Shown here: piece after piece, positions 8,930 to 16,597 of the stretch | Layout of the letters: each line of letters starts with the position of its first letter | Position numbering within the stretch: position 1 is the stretch's first letter | Assembly (NCBI RefSeq): GCF_002849615.1 | Contig: NZ_PDNV01000005.1 | Location: forward strand, 248,001 to 312,000 | From: Pollutimonas nitritireducens | GTDB lineage: Bacteria > Pseudomonadota > Gammaproteobacteria > Burkholderiales > Burkholderiaceae_B | Length of the DNA: 64,000 nucleotides | Direction: 5' to 3' | Made by a program: the position numbers and the translations under genes | The notes under the pieces: model-generated | Database searches by the model: none | The model's input: only the letters and a program-made list of their open reading frames with translations | Told to the model about the DNA's origin: nothing

Positions 8930-8972
8930 GTCCGGCGCCTAGACTGCCGTACATGATAAAGGGAAATCCACG

Positions 8973-9620
8973 ATGCTTATAGCTGAAACCCACATGGCGC
9001 GGCCCGAGCGGTCCTCACGAATGCTGCACCATACACCTGAGCCGCGCTTCCAGCCTCAACCGCTCTCGCTACACATCCACCAACCCGGTGATCCGATGCG
9101 GCCTCTTGTTGAATCGTACATCCAGCAACGCTACCAACAGCGGTTCGGCGCACACTTGAAAGAATGGTTGCCTACGCTGGTGAGCATGCAGGCCAATGGC
9201 GAAATTCTTGCCGCAGCCGGCTATCGCGTCGCCAATGATCCCTTGTTCCTCGAGCGTTACCTGGCCGCGCCCATTGAGCATTATGTTCACAATCAGGATG
9301 CTCCGGTCGCCCGCAACGTGATCGTCGAGGTCGGCCAGTTCGCGGCCGCCCGCCCTGGCGCAGGGCGCCTGCTTGTGCCTTTGCTTGTCCGGCATTTGCG
9401 CCAACAAGGCTTCAACTGGGCCGTCAGCACGCTTACGAGCGAACTGCATCACCTCCTTGCCCGCATGGGAATAGTTCACCAACCGCTGTCGGAAGCCACG
9501 GCGGAATACCTGAGCGAGCAGGAATGCAAGGATTGGGGAAGCTATTATGCGCACGCGCCTCATGTTTTTGCCGGACGCCTGGACACCATTCTCGACCATT
9601 TCCCGGAGAGCGCGGCGTGA
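8973..9620 (+). CDS. Thermostable-hemolysin family protein (acyltransferase-like fold)
   Basis: A 215-residue protein of the T_hemolysin family (named after Vibrio δ-VPH). The central part has NVIVEVGQFAA, then a G-x-G-R turn and LLVRHLRQQGFNWAVST, and it ends with WGSYYAHAPHVFAGRL. These features recall GNAT-like and autoinducer-synthase-like folds, so an acyl-transfer role is at least as likely as pore formation. There is no signal peptide. GGGA lies eight bases before the ATG; an internal ATG at 8994 is an alternative. Its stop overlaps the GTG start of the AMP-ligase gene, making it the first gene of a coupled run. Confidence 0.78.
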   Translation: MLIAETHMARPERSSRMLHHTPEPRFQPQPLSLHIHQPGDPMRPLVESYIQQRYQQRFGAHLKEWLPTLVSMQANGEILAAAGYRVANDPLFLERYLAAPIEHYVHNQDAPVARNVIVEVGQFAAARPGAGRLLVPLLVRHLRQQGFNWAVSTLTSELHHLLARMGIVHQPLSEATAEYLSEQECKDWGSYYAHAPHVFAGRLDTILDHFPESAA

Positions 9621-11098
9621 ATCACGCAGATGAATTTCTCTCCCTGCTCAACGATCCTGGCCGCAAGGGCGATATGGCCGTGCGAGCGGCCGAGGAAGAG
9701 CTGACCTATGGCGAGCTGGACCTTCTCGTGCATGCGCACGCCGAACGCTTGGCATTTCATCGGGTGCGTGTGCTCGCCTCGTTGATGAGTAATGGCACAG
9801 AGTGGATTATCAATGACCTGGCATGCTTGAAGGCGGGCGTGGTGCATGTGCCCCTGCCGCTATTCTTTACGCCGCAGCAATGGCACCACACGCTGAAGGC
9901 CGCGGGCGTGGACAGTGTGCTCAGCCCTCCTTCAATGCAAGCCATGCTCGGTTCCTTTGATTTCCAGCCTATCGACACGTTCTCGGAGACGCTGGCTCTA
10001 TTTCGGCAGCCTGCACAAATCTCTCTTCCCGCCGACACAGCGAAGATTACTTTTACCTCCGGCTCGACGGGCAGCCCTAAAGGTGTTTGCCTGGGCGCGC
10101 GCGCGATGCTGGAGGTGGCCGGCAGCGTGGCAAATGCCACTCAGACACTGAGAATACGGCGTCATCTGACGACGCTGCCTTTGCCCATTCTGCTGGAGAA
10201 CATTGCGGGCGTCTATGTGCCATTAATCCAGGGAGCAGCCATCACTACAACAAGCCCAGGCAAAACCGGCTTGCAGGGGTCGTCTTGCTTTGACCCCGTG
10301 CTGTTCCATGCGACGCTTACAGATACCGGTGCACAGAGTGTCATTGTTCTTCCGCAAATGCTGCGCGCCTACAGCGCCTGGGTGAGAGCGACGGGCGCGC
10401 GTGTTCCCAGCGAGATCCGTTACGTGGCAGTCGGCGGCGCCGCGGTTGGCGCACAACTACTCATGGATGCTCGAGCTCAAGGGATTCCGGCGTATGAAGG
10501 CTATGGACTGTCCGAAGCTTGCTCCGTACAGACACTGAATCTGCCGGGCGCCGACTGCCCAGGATCCGCCGGGCGCCCGCTTCCTCATACGCAGTTGCGT
10601 ATCGCTGCTGACGGCGAGATCGAAGTTGCCGGCAGCCATGCGCTTGGTTATCTCGGCGAGCCATTCGCCCGACGGCATTGGCTGCCCACGGGGGACCTCG
10701 GTTATCTGGATGAAGCAGGCTTCCTCCATATTCAAGGCCGCAAGAAGAATGTGCTGGTCACTGGCTTCGGTCGGAACGTATCGCCGGAGTGGATAGAACT
10801 GCACCTTACTGGTTTTGCCGCGATTGCCCACGCCGTAGTGCTGGGAGAAGGCGAACCTGCGCTAGGCGCCGTAATTTGGCCGCGCGGTGAAGTCAATGAC
10901 GAAACCATTGAGGCCTGCGTGGCTCGTGTCAACCAGGCGTTGCCCGACTATGCGCGTTTAGGTCGGTGGACCAGGGCGCGTGGGGAGTTCTCGGCGGCCA
11001 CCGGATTGGCGACGGCCAACGGCCGCCCGTGCCGCCAGGCCATTGCCGGCTTGCATGCCGACCTATTCCCAGCAATTTCCGCTCAACCCTTACTGTGA
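9617..11098 (+). CDS. AMP-dependent synthetase/ligase
   Basis: A 493-residue member of the ANL adenylating superfamily, which activates carboxylic acids as acyl-AMP and then makes a thioester. Visible motifs are the P-loop TSGSTGSPKG (near residue 150), YGLSEAC, TGDLGYLDEAGFLHIQGRKKN and VSPEWIE. The GTG at 9617 overlaps the stop of the upstream gene, gives translational coupling and starts just before the first conserved block. Further upstream in-frame codons lie inside that gene. Near the C-terminus, where the catalytic A10 lysine (GK) is expected, the sequence reads TANGRPCR, so the lysine seems replaced by arginine. The substrate is unknown. Confidence 0.85.
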   Translation: MNHADEFLSLLNDPGRKGDMAVRAAEEELTYGELDLLVHAHAERLAFHRVRVLASLMSNGTEWIINDLACLKAGVVHVPLPLFFTPQQWHHTLKAAGVDSVLSPPSMQAMLGSFDFQPIDTFSETLALFRQPAQISLPADTAKITFTSGSTGSPKGVCLGARAMLEVAGSVANATQTLRIRRHLTTLPLPILLENIAGVYVPLIQGAAITTTSPGKTGLQGSSCFDPVLFHATLTDTGAQSVIVLPQMLRAYSAWVRATGARVPSEIRYVAVGGAAVGAQLLMDARAQGIPAYEGYGLSEACSVQTLNLPGADCPGSAGRPLPHTQLRIAADGEIEVAGSHALGYLGEPFARRHWLPTGDLGYLDEAGFLHIQGRKKNVLVTGFGRNVSPEWIELHLTGFAAIAHAVVLGEGEPALGAVIWPRGEVNDETIEACVARVNQALPDYARLGRWTRARGEFSAATGLATANGRPCRQAIAGLHADLFPAISAQPLL

Positions 11099-11104
11099 TT
11101 AATC

Positions 11105-11776
11105 ATGCCCTTCTTTGAAACGCTAGTAAAGCACACCCACGCAAATCGGAACTCCCTTGTCCAGACCCCGATCATTCAGGAATGTCTGCGGGGTGATATC
11201 GTGTTGCCCTCCTATGTTTCATTTTTACATGAGGCTTACCATCATGTCAGCCACACCGTTCCGCTGATGCATGCCTGCCGCGCGCGCATCCCGGCACGTC
11301 TGGGCTGGATGATCGATGCACTGGACGAATACATTGAAGAGGAAACGGGGCACGACAAATGGATTCTGAACGATCTGCAGGCGCTGGGGCAGGATGCCAA
11401 AGCCGTCAAGCGTGCTGGGCCGGGTCCGGATACCGAAGTCATGGTGGCATATGCCTATGACACTATTGCGCGAAAGAACCCCGTCAGCTTCTTTGGCATG
11501 GTGCACGTGTTGGAAGGAACCAGCGTAGCGCTCGCCTTGAACGCGGCCGACCGGATCCAGCGAGCGTTGGAATTGCCCGACAACGCTTTCAGCTATTTGC
11601 GCTCGCATGGAACTCTCGATCAGGAGCACATCGCACACTTGGCTCAGTTAATGAATCGGCTGGATGATGACGACGATCATGCTGCGGTGATACATGCCTC
11701 GAACATGTTCTACCGTCTTTATGGCGCGATTTTTAGCGCATTGCCCCGTTCATCGGCGGACGGAGCATCAGCATGA
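11105..11776 (+). CDS. TenA/PqqC-like haem-oxygenase-fold diiron oxidase candidate
   Basis: A 223-residue all-helical protein that annotation pipelines would call TenA-like or iron-containing redox enzyme. It keeps the ligand pattern of haem-oxygenase-like diiron oxidases (UndA type): E43 (HEAYHH), E80 and H83 (EEETGHD), E137 (VLEGTS), D172 and H175 (LDQEH). The E-x2-H pair and the overall spacing match that group. These enzymes use O2 to oxidise fatty acids or amino acids. True TenA thiaminases have a catalytic cysteine; none is at an equivalent position here. It lies six bases after the AMP-ligase gene and overlaps the SDR gene by four bases. Confidence 0.75.
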   Translation: MPFFETLVKHTHANRNSLVQTPIIQECLRGDIVLPSYVSFLHEAYHHVSHTVPLMHACRARIPARLGWMIDALDEYIEEETGHDKWILNDLQALGQDAKAVKRAGPGPDTEVMVAYAYDTIARKNPVSFFGMVHVLEGTSVALALNAADRIQRALELPDNAFSYLRSHGTLDQEHIAHLAQLMNRLDDDDDHAAVIHASNMFYRLYGAIFSALPRSSADGASA

Positions 11777-12585
11777 CTCCGAGCGATGCCTCCGTGGTGT
11801 TGACCGGCGCTGCAGGCGGACTGGGCAGCGCAATTGCGCGTCAGTTGAAGAAAGACGGCGCCACGCTCTTGCTGGTGGGGCGCAGTGCTGGCCCCTTGTT
11901 GTCCCTGGCGCAATCCCTCAAAGGGGACCCGCAAAACCGCTCGGACGTCGATGTACTGGTCGTTGACATCACTACAGATCATGGTCGCGCCGCAATCATA
12001 GACGCCGCCGCAGCGCGGCAAGCGAACGTTCTGATCAATAACGCCGCCGTCGCTGCTTTCGGTCCTGCGCAGGACCTGCAACCTGAGCTTGCCCGCCGGA
12101 TGCTCGAGACTAACGTCCTTGCCCCTATGCTGCTGACGGCCGGCATGTTGCCCATGCTCTGTTCTCGCGAACGCGCGCAAGTGCTGAATATCGGGTCGAC
12201 ACTGGGCAGCGTGGGCGTGCCCGGATTTTCGGCCTACGGCGCGAGTAAGGCTGCGCTACGGATCTACACGGAAGCACTACGGCGTGAATTTGCAGACTCT
12301 CGCGTTCAGATCCAGTATTACGCCCCACGCGCTATCGATACGGACTTCAACACGCCCCAGATCGTCGCATTCAACAAGGCCACCGGGTCGCCCAGCGATA
12401 CACCCGAGGCGGTGGCGCGCCAAGTCGCGCACATGTTGAACAGCGAATCCAGACAGCGTTTTGCCGGTCGAACTGAAGCCCTCGCAGCACGGCTGAATGG
12501 GTTGTTCCCAGAATGTCTCGACGGCGCATTCGGTAAGCATCGGCGCGCCCTAGAATCCCTCAAACTTACTCCTGGAGCTTCCTGA
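11773..12585 (+). CDS. Short-chain dehydrogenase/reductase
   Basis: A 270-residue classical SDR: dinucleotide-binding TGAAGGLG (residues ~11-18), LINNAAV, catalytic serine in NIGSTLG, and YGASK as the YxxxK catalytic pair. It should reduce a ketone or aldehyde, or oxidise an alcohol, with NAD(P)H. The ATGA overlap with the upstream oxidase gene and one-base overlap with the downstream TPR gene place it inside a translationally coupled operon. The substrate is presumably the product of the neighbouring ligase and oxidase (inference). Confidence 0.86.
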   Translation: MTPSDASVVLTGAAGGLGSAIARQLKKDGATLLLVGRSAGPLLSLAQSLKGDPQNRSDVDVLVVDITTDHGRAAIIDAAAARQANVLINNAAVAAFGPAQDLQPELARRMLETNVLAPMLLTAGMLPMLCSRERAQVLNIGSTLGSVGVPGFSAYGASKAALRIYTEALRREFADSRVQIQYYAPRAIDTDFNTPQIVAFNKATGSPSDTPEAVARQVAHMLNSESRQRFAGRTEALAARLNGLFPECLDGAFGKHRRALESLKLTPGAS

Positions 12586-13268
12586 TGGTTGGCTATTTCC
12601 TTCTTCGCCTGTTTACCGCTGCCTTCTTGGCGGCGGCATCCTTTACCTATTCCGCCTATGCGGCATCGGCTCCCGTCGAACTTGATGAGGGAATTCGCAG
12701 CCTGCAGAACGAATGGGCGCTCATTCAGTACAAAACACCCGAAAAACGTCGCGCCGCGCGCTTTGAAACCCTGTCGCAACGAGCTCATGAGCTGACCACA
12801 CGCCATACTGCCCACGCCGAGCCGCATATTTGGGAAGGGATCATTCTAGGTTCGTGGGCTGGAGCCAAAGGAGGCCTGGGCGCGCTGAGCCTGGCCAAAC
12901 GTTCCAAGGCCGAATACGAAACCGCCATACAGATCGACAGCATGGCGCTGGACGGTTCAGCTTTGAGCAGCCTTGGAGTGTTGTACTACCGGGTCCCCGG
13001 TTGGCCCGTTGGATTTGGTGACAACAAAAAAGCAGAAGCCCTGCTTCGGCAAGCGCTGGCCGTAAATCCCGACGGAATCGATTCAAACTTCTTTTATGCC
13101 GACTTTCTGGTCTCCCGGAACCGCGAAAAAGAGGCATTGGAGTATGTGGAAAAGGCGCTGAAGGCGCCCCCCCGCCCCGGTCGAAAGGTGGCCGACGAGG
13201 GTCGCCGCGACGAAGCCCAATTACTTTTGAAAAGAATCCAATCCAAAGCAGACGCACCATCCCAGTGA
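12585..13268 (+). CDS. Exported TPR-type protein of the hemolysin/oxidase cluster
   Basis: A 227-residue protein with an N-terminal hydrophobic signal (about residues 4-27, AYAASA near the likely cleavage site) and helical repeats. Segments such as KAEALLRQALAVNPDGIDSN and EALEYVEKALKAPPRP have the TPR pattern. It is likely periplasmic or surface-exposed and may act as an assembly or scaffolding factor. I do not recognise a named family. The ATG overlaps the SDR stop by one base. A gap of 91 bases separates it from the next regulator gene. Confidence 0.72.
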   Translation: MVGYFLLRLFTAAFLAAASFTYSAYAASAPVELDEGIRSLQNEWALIQYKTPEKRRAARFETLSQRAHELTTRHTAHAEPHIWEGIILGSWAGAKGGLGALSLAKRSKAEYETAIQIDSMALDGSALSSLGVLYYRVPGWPVGFGDNKKAEALLRQALAVNPDGIDSNFFYADFLVSRNREKEALEYVEKALKAPPRPGRKVADEGRRDEAQLLLKRIQSKADAPSQ

Positions 13269-13359
13269 ACACGAATAACGCCCGATTCAACGACGCGGGA
13301 GTGATCCCCAATCTTTACAGTAGACAACAGTGCGTAATCCCATATCGCGAAAATCCGAC

Positions 13360-14067
13360 ATGTCTTTGAACCAAGCAATTCGAATCCTTATTGTCGAAGA
13401 TCACGCGGGATTGGCTACGAACCTGTTCGAATTTTTCGACGAGCGCCGCTACATCCTGGACTTCGCCGCTGACGGCCTGACGGCCCTTCATCTCGTTGCA
13501 ACTAACGACTATGACGTCATTATCCTGGATGTGATGCTTCCCGGACTTTCCGGCTTCGAAATATGCCAGCGTATTCGTCGCGACATGCACTGTTCAACCC
13601 CGGTCATCGTCATGACATCCAAGGATCAGCTGCAGGACAAGGAAGAAGGTTTCAGTGTTGGCGCGGATGATTATCTTGTTAAACCGTTCAATCTGCGCGA
13701 GCTTCAATTAAGGGTTGATGCGTTATACCGGCGCAAGGCTGGATTTTCCCGGGTGCCGCACATTCGGGCGCCCGGGATCTGCTTTGATCCCGGCACATTT
13801 GTGGTGAGTACTGACGACGGAGAACGACTCGAGCTATCCGGCACGGCCGCGCGGATTTTTGAAGGCTTGATCACAGCGTATCCTGGCGTTGTTTCCTATG
13901 CAGAAATCCAGAGTACCGTTTGGGGTGAACGGGAAGTCGATATGAATACTTTGCGCACCCATGTGTATTCGCTGCGCAAGCTGCTGCAAGATTCATTCCA
14001 CTACCCCATGATAAAAACCATGCATGGCCGCGGTTACAGGCTGCTCGCGCAGAACAAGAGCGACTGA
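13360..14067 (+). CDS. OmpR-family response regulator (second system of the cluster)
   Basis: A 235-residue regulator with receiver domain (IRILIVEDH, phosphoacceptor in [20 protein letters not shown] lysine) and a winged-helix domain ending KTMHGRGYRLL. The ATG at 13360 starts just before the conserved receiver block; an in-frame GTG at 13330 is possible. The stop overlaps the start of the kinase gene by one base. It is on the same strand as the hemolysin/oxidase operon, 91 bases after it, so it could be co-transcribed or control the glycosyltransferases downstream. Confidence 0.85.
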   Translation: MSLNQAIRILIVEDHAGLATNLFEFFDERRYILDFAADGLTALHLVATNDYDVIILDVMLPGLSGFEICQRIRRDMHCSTPVIVMTSKDQLQDKEEGFSVGADDYLVKPFNLRELQLRVDALYRRKAGFSRVPHIRAPGICFDPGTFVVSTDDGERLELSGTAARIFEGLITAYPGVVSYAEIQSTVWGEREVDMNTLRTHVYSLRKLLQDSFHYPMIKTMHGRGYRLLAQNKSD

Positions 14068-15350
14068 TGGAACTTGGATCGATCTCCCGCAGGGTTTACC
14101 GTGCCATATTGACAGTAAGCGTGGTAAGCATGGTGGCCATGGTCCTGACCGTGATCCTCATCAATGAGGACCTTGAACACACCATGCTGGAAGTGGAGTT
14201 CGCACAGGAGCGTGACTTCATCCTGATGAACAGCACGGGCGACGACGTGTTTATATGGGACACACCAAATCTTGCCGTTGTTTTCATACCCACCGGCAAG
14301 CCTAGGCCCGCGGTTTTACCGCGGGTGTTCCGAGGACTGCCCAACAATTATTCGTCGGAAATCAGGCTGGAAGCTGAGACCTACCTGGTTGCCGTCAATA
14401 CCGTTGAGACGGGTTTACTTTACGTCGCAAAGAACATCACCCATTTTGAGAATCGCGAGGCGCTGTTTGAGATAGCACTGCTCATTATGGCGTCGGTCAT
14501 TGTCGCATCGAGTCTACTGCTTGCGGTAATAAGTAGTCGCCGGATTGTCAAGCCGTTGAAGCTTCTGGCAGATCGGATAAGTCGTATTCCAGTCGGGCCA
14601 AACATGCCCCGGATGGAGACCGACTACCTTGATGCGGAGCTGCATTCCATAGCGGTAGGTTTCAATCGTTTTCTGGATGAACTCGAGTCCTTTGTGCGCA
14701 GAGAGCAGTCCCTCGTGAACATGGCCAGCCATGAATTGCGCACTCCAATCGCGGTCATGTCGGGGGCACTTGATATTCTGGAGTTGCGCGATCAGCTCAC
14801 TCCAAATGACCGCACCACGCTTAAGCGCGTGCGCAACGCGTGTGACGAAATGAGCGCCAACGTCAACGTTTTGCTCAAGCTGGCTCGCCGTGATTCCGCT
14901 GATCAGACTAATGAAGTACTTGACGTAGCTTCCGCGGTACGGCAGGTAGTCGACGATTTAAAGATCAGCCACCACGCGGGTGACCGTATGACGCTCGACA
15001 TCCAGTTCCCATTGACGGTAAGGGCAGATCCAGTCATGGCGCGGATGGTGTTCCGCAACCTTTTACAGAACGCAATCCAGCATACCCAGAGCGCTATTCG
15101 CGTGACGATATCGGAAAATTTCATCGAGATCGAAGACCGAGGTACGGGACTTACCGCCGATCAGACAGCCATTCTCCAGGGCCAGCGGAAAATCGCGTGG
15201 GACGGATCAGCATTGAATGGACTGGGCTTATACATTGTGACGCTGATGACCGAAAGGCTGGGATGGCAACTGGATATCACGCAGACACAGAACAATAGCG
15301 CAAGATTCCGCCTGAGTCCGAGTCGTAGCAGCCGGTGCATGGAACACTGA
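14067..15350 (+). CDS. HAMP-type sensor histidine kinase
   Basis: A 427-residue kinase. Transmembrane helix 1 is at about residues 13-35, an extracytoplasmic region of about 100 residues follows, and helix 2 lies at about 133-155. The linker resembles HAMP, the phosphoacceptor box is ASHELRTPIAVM (His near 222), and the ATPase domain includes FRNLLQNAIQH and GLGLYIV. The sensor part has no motif I recognise. It overlaps its partner regulator by one base. Confidence 0.84.
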   Translation: MELGSISRRVYRAILTVSVVSMVAMVLTVILINEDLEHTMLEVEFAQERDFILMNSTGDDVFIWDTPNLAVVFIPTGKPRPAVLPRVFRGLPNNYSSEIRLEAETYLVAVNTVETGLLYVAKNITHFENREALFEIALLIMASVIVASSLLLAVISSRRIVKPLKLLADRISRIPVGPNMPRMETDYLDAELHSIAVGFNRFLDELESFVRREQSLVNMASHELRTPIAVMSGALDILELRDQLTPNDRTTLKRVRNACDEMSANVNVLLKLARRDSADQTNEVLDVASAVRQVVDDLKISHHAGDRMTLDIQFPLTVRADPVMARMVFRNLLQNAIQHTQSAIRVTISENFIEIEDRGTGLTADQTAILQGQRKIAWDGSALNGLGLYIVTLMTERLGWQLDITQTQNNSARFRLSPSRSSRCMEH

Positions 15351-15541
15351 TGGGTACTGCGTCCAGCGGCCCCTTTGATGAATTATTGATATTTGCTTGA
15401 CGAATTCTTGTTGTCGATCATCGTATTCTTATTGCCATAGCATCAATTGCTGGTGTCGGCGCGACGTCACGGCGAGTGCAAATGGCCCGCGGCGTCGCTC
15501 ACGAACCAAATCACTCAATTCTTCATTTCAGGCGATGTTCC

Positions 15542-16597
15542 ATGAACGCTTTAGTCGAAAGCCGGCACCTTGAGTTTCGAAGGAATCGCAAGGTCGAGTT
15601 ATCAATCGTGATCCCGCTCTATAACGAGCATGAGGTGATCACGGCAATGTATGAGCGTGTGACCGCTGTACTTGCCATCCTGGCTATCCCGTATGAGCTC
15701 GTCCTCGTCGATGATGGCAGCCGTGACGGCACGCCCATCATGATGAACCGGCTGGCCGCGGCAGACCCAAGCGTGATCGCCGTATTTTTGAGCAGAAATT
15801 TCGGGAAAGAAGCCGCACTCACGGCAGGTCTGGACCATGCCACAGGTAATGCGGTCATCATCATGGATGCCGATCTGCAGGACCCTCCGGAACTGATTCC
15901 GGAAATGCTTCAAGCCTGGAAAGCCGGCGTGGATGTGGTATGCATGCGCCGCCGTTCGCGAGCTGGAGAAAGCTGGTTCAAGCGGTACAGTGCTCGGCGC
16001 TTCTATCGGGTGCTCAACGCGATCAGCGATGTAGACATACCGGTCGATACCGGCGACTTTCGCCTGCTCAGCCGCAAGGCTGTCGAAGCGATGAAACAAT
16101 TGAACGAGCGGAATCGCTACATGAAGGGCTTGTTTGCCTGGATAGGCTTGCCCACCTCCATCATTGAGTACGATCGCATGCCTCGGGCCGCAGGCGCCAC
16201 TAAGTGGGATTACCTGAGCCTTTTCAATCTTGCCTTCGAAGGTATTACCTCTTTCTCGACAGCTCCGCTACGTCTGGCCATGGGGGTTGGTTTATTGACC
16301 GCGTTATTCGGCATCCTGTTCACCCTGTGGATTGTCGCCAAGGCGCTTTTCCTAGGCGATCCCGTGCAAGGCTATCCTTCGCTTATCTCCATGATCACGA
16401 TACTTGGCGGTGTGCAATTGCTATCGATCGGCCTGCTTGGCGAGTACATCGGCAAGACCTATTACGAAACGAAGCAACGACCTGTGTACTTGTTGCGGGA
16501 TGTGATGAGATGCGGAAAATCAGTTAATGAAACTGAAGCGGCACCGCATACTACTTTCATGTCGGTTGGAAAAGAGACCTATGTCCGGTTCAAGTAA
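15542..16597 (+). CDS. Polyprenyl-phosphate glycosyltransferase, GT2 (ArnC/GtrB-like)
   Basis: A 351-residue GT2 enzyme. The N-terminal catalytic domain has LSIVIPLYNEHE, VDDGSRDGT and MDADLQDPPE (nucleotide-sugar and metal binding). Two C-terminal transmembrane helices (about 240-262 and 276-298) match the ArnC/GtrB/DPM1 group, which loads a sugar on to undecaprenyl phosphate. The ATG at 15542 is preferred over a GTG at 15476 because it leaves the usual short N-terminus. The stop overlaps the ArnT-like gene, so the two probably work together. About 190 bases without a gene separate it from the kinase and may contain its promoter. Confidence 0.85.
   Translation: MNALVESRHLEFRRNRKVELSIVIPLYNEHEVITAMYERVTAVLAILAIPYELVLVDDGSRDGTPIMMNRLAAADPSVIAVFLSRNFGKEAALTAGLDHATGNAVIIMDADLQDPPELIPEMLQAWKAGVDVVCMRRRSRAGESWFKRYSARRFYRVLNAISDVDIPVDTGDFRLLSRKAVEAMKQLNERNRYMKGLFAWIGLPTSIIEYDRMPRAAGATKWDYLSLFNLAFEGITSFSTAPLRLAMGVGLLTALFGILFTLWIVAKALFLGDPVQGYPSLISMITILGGVQLLSIGLLGEYIGKTYYETKQRPVYLLRDVMRCGKSVNETEAAPHTTFMSVGKETYVRFK

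Noticed and set aside
9524-9616. N-terminal extension of the AMP-ligase frame
   Set aside because: It lies in the preceding gene and is not family-like; GTG at 9617 overlaps the stop neatly.
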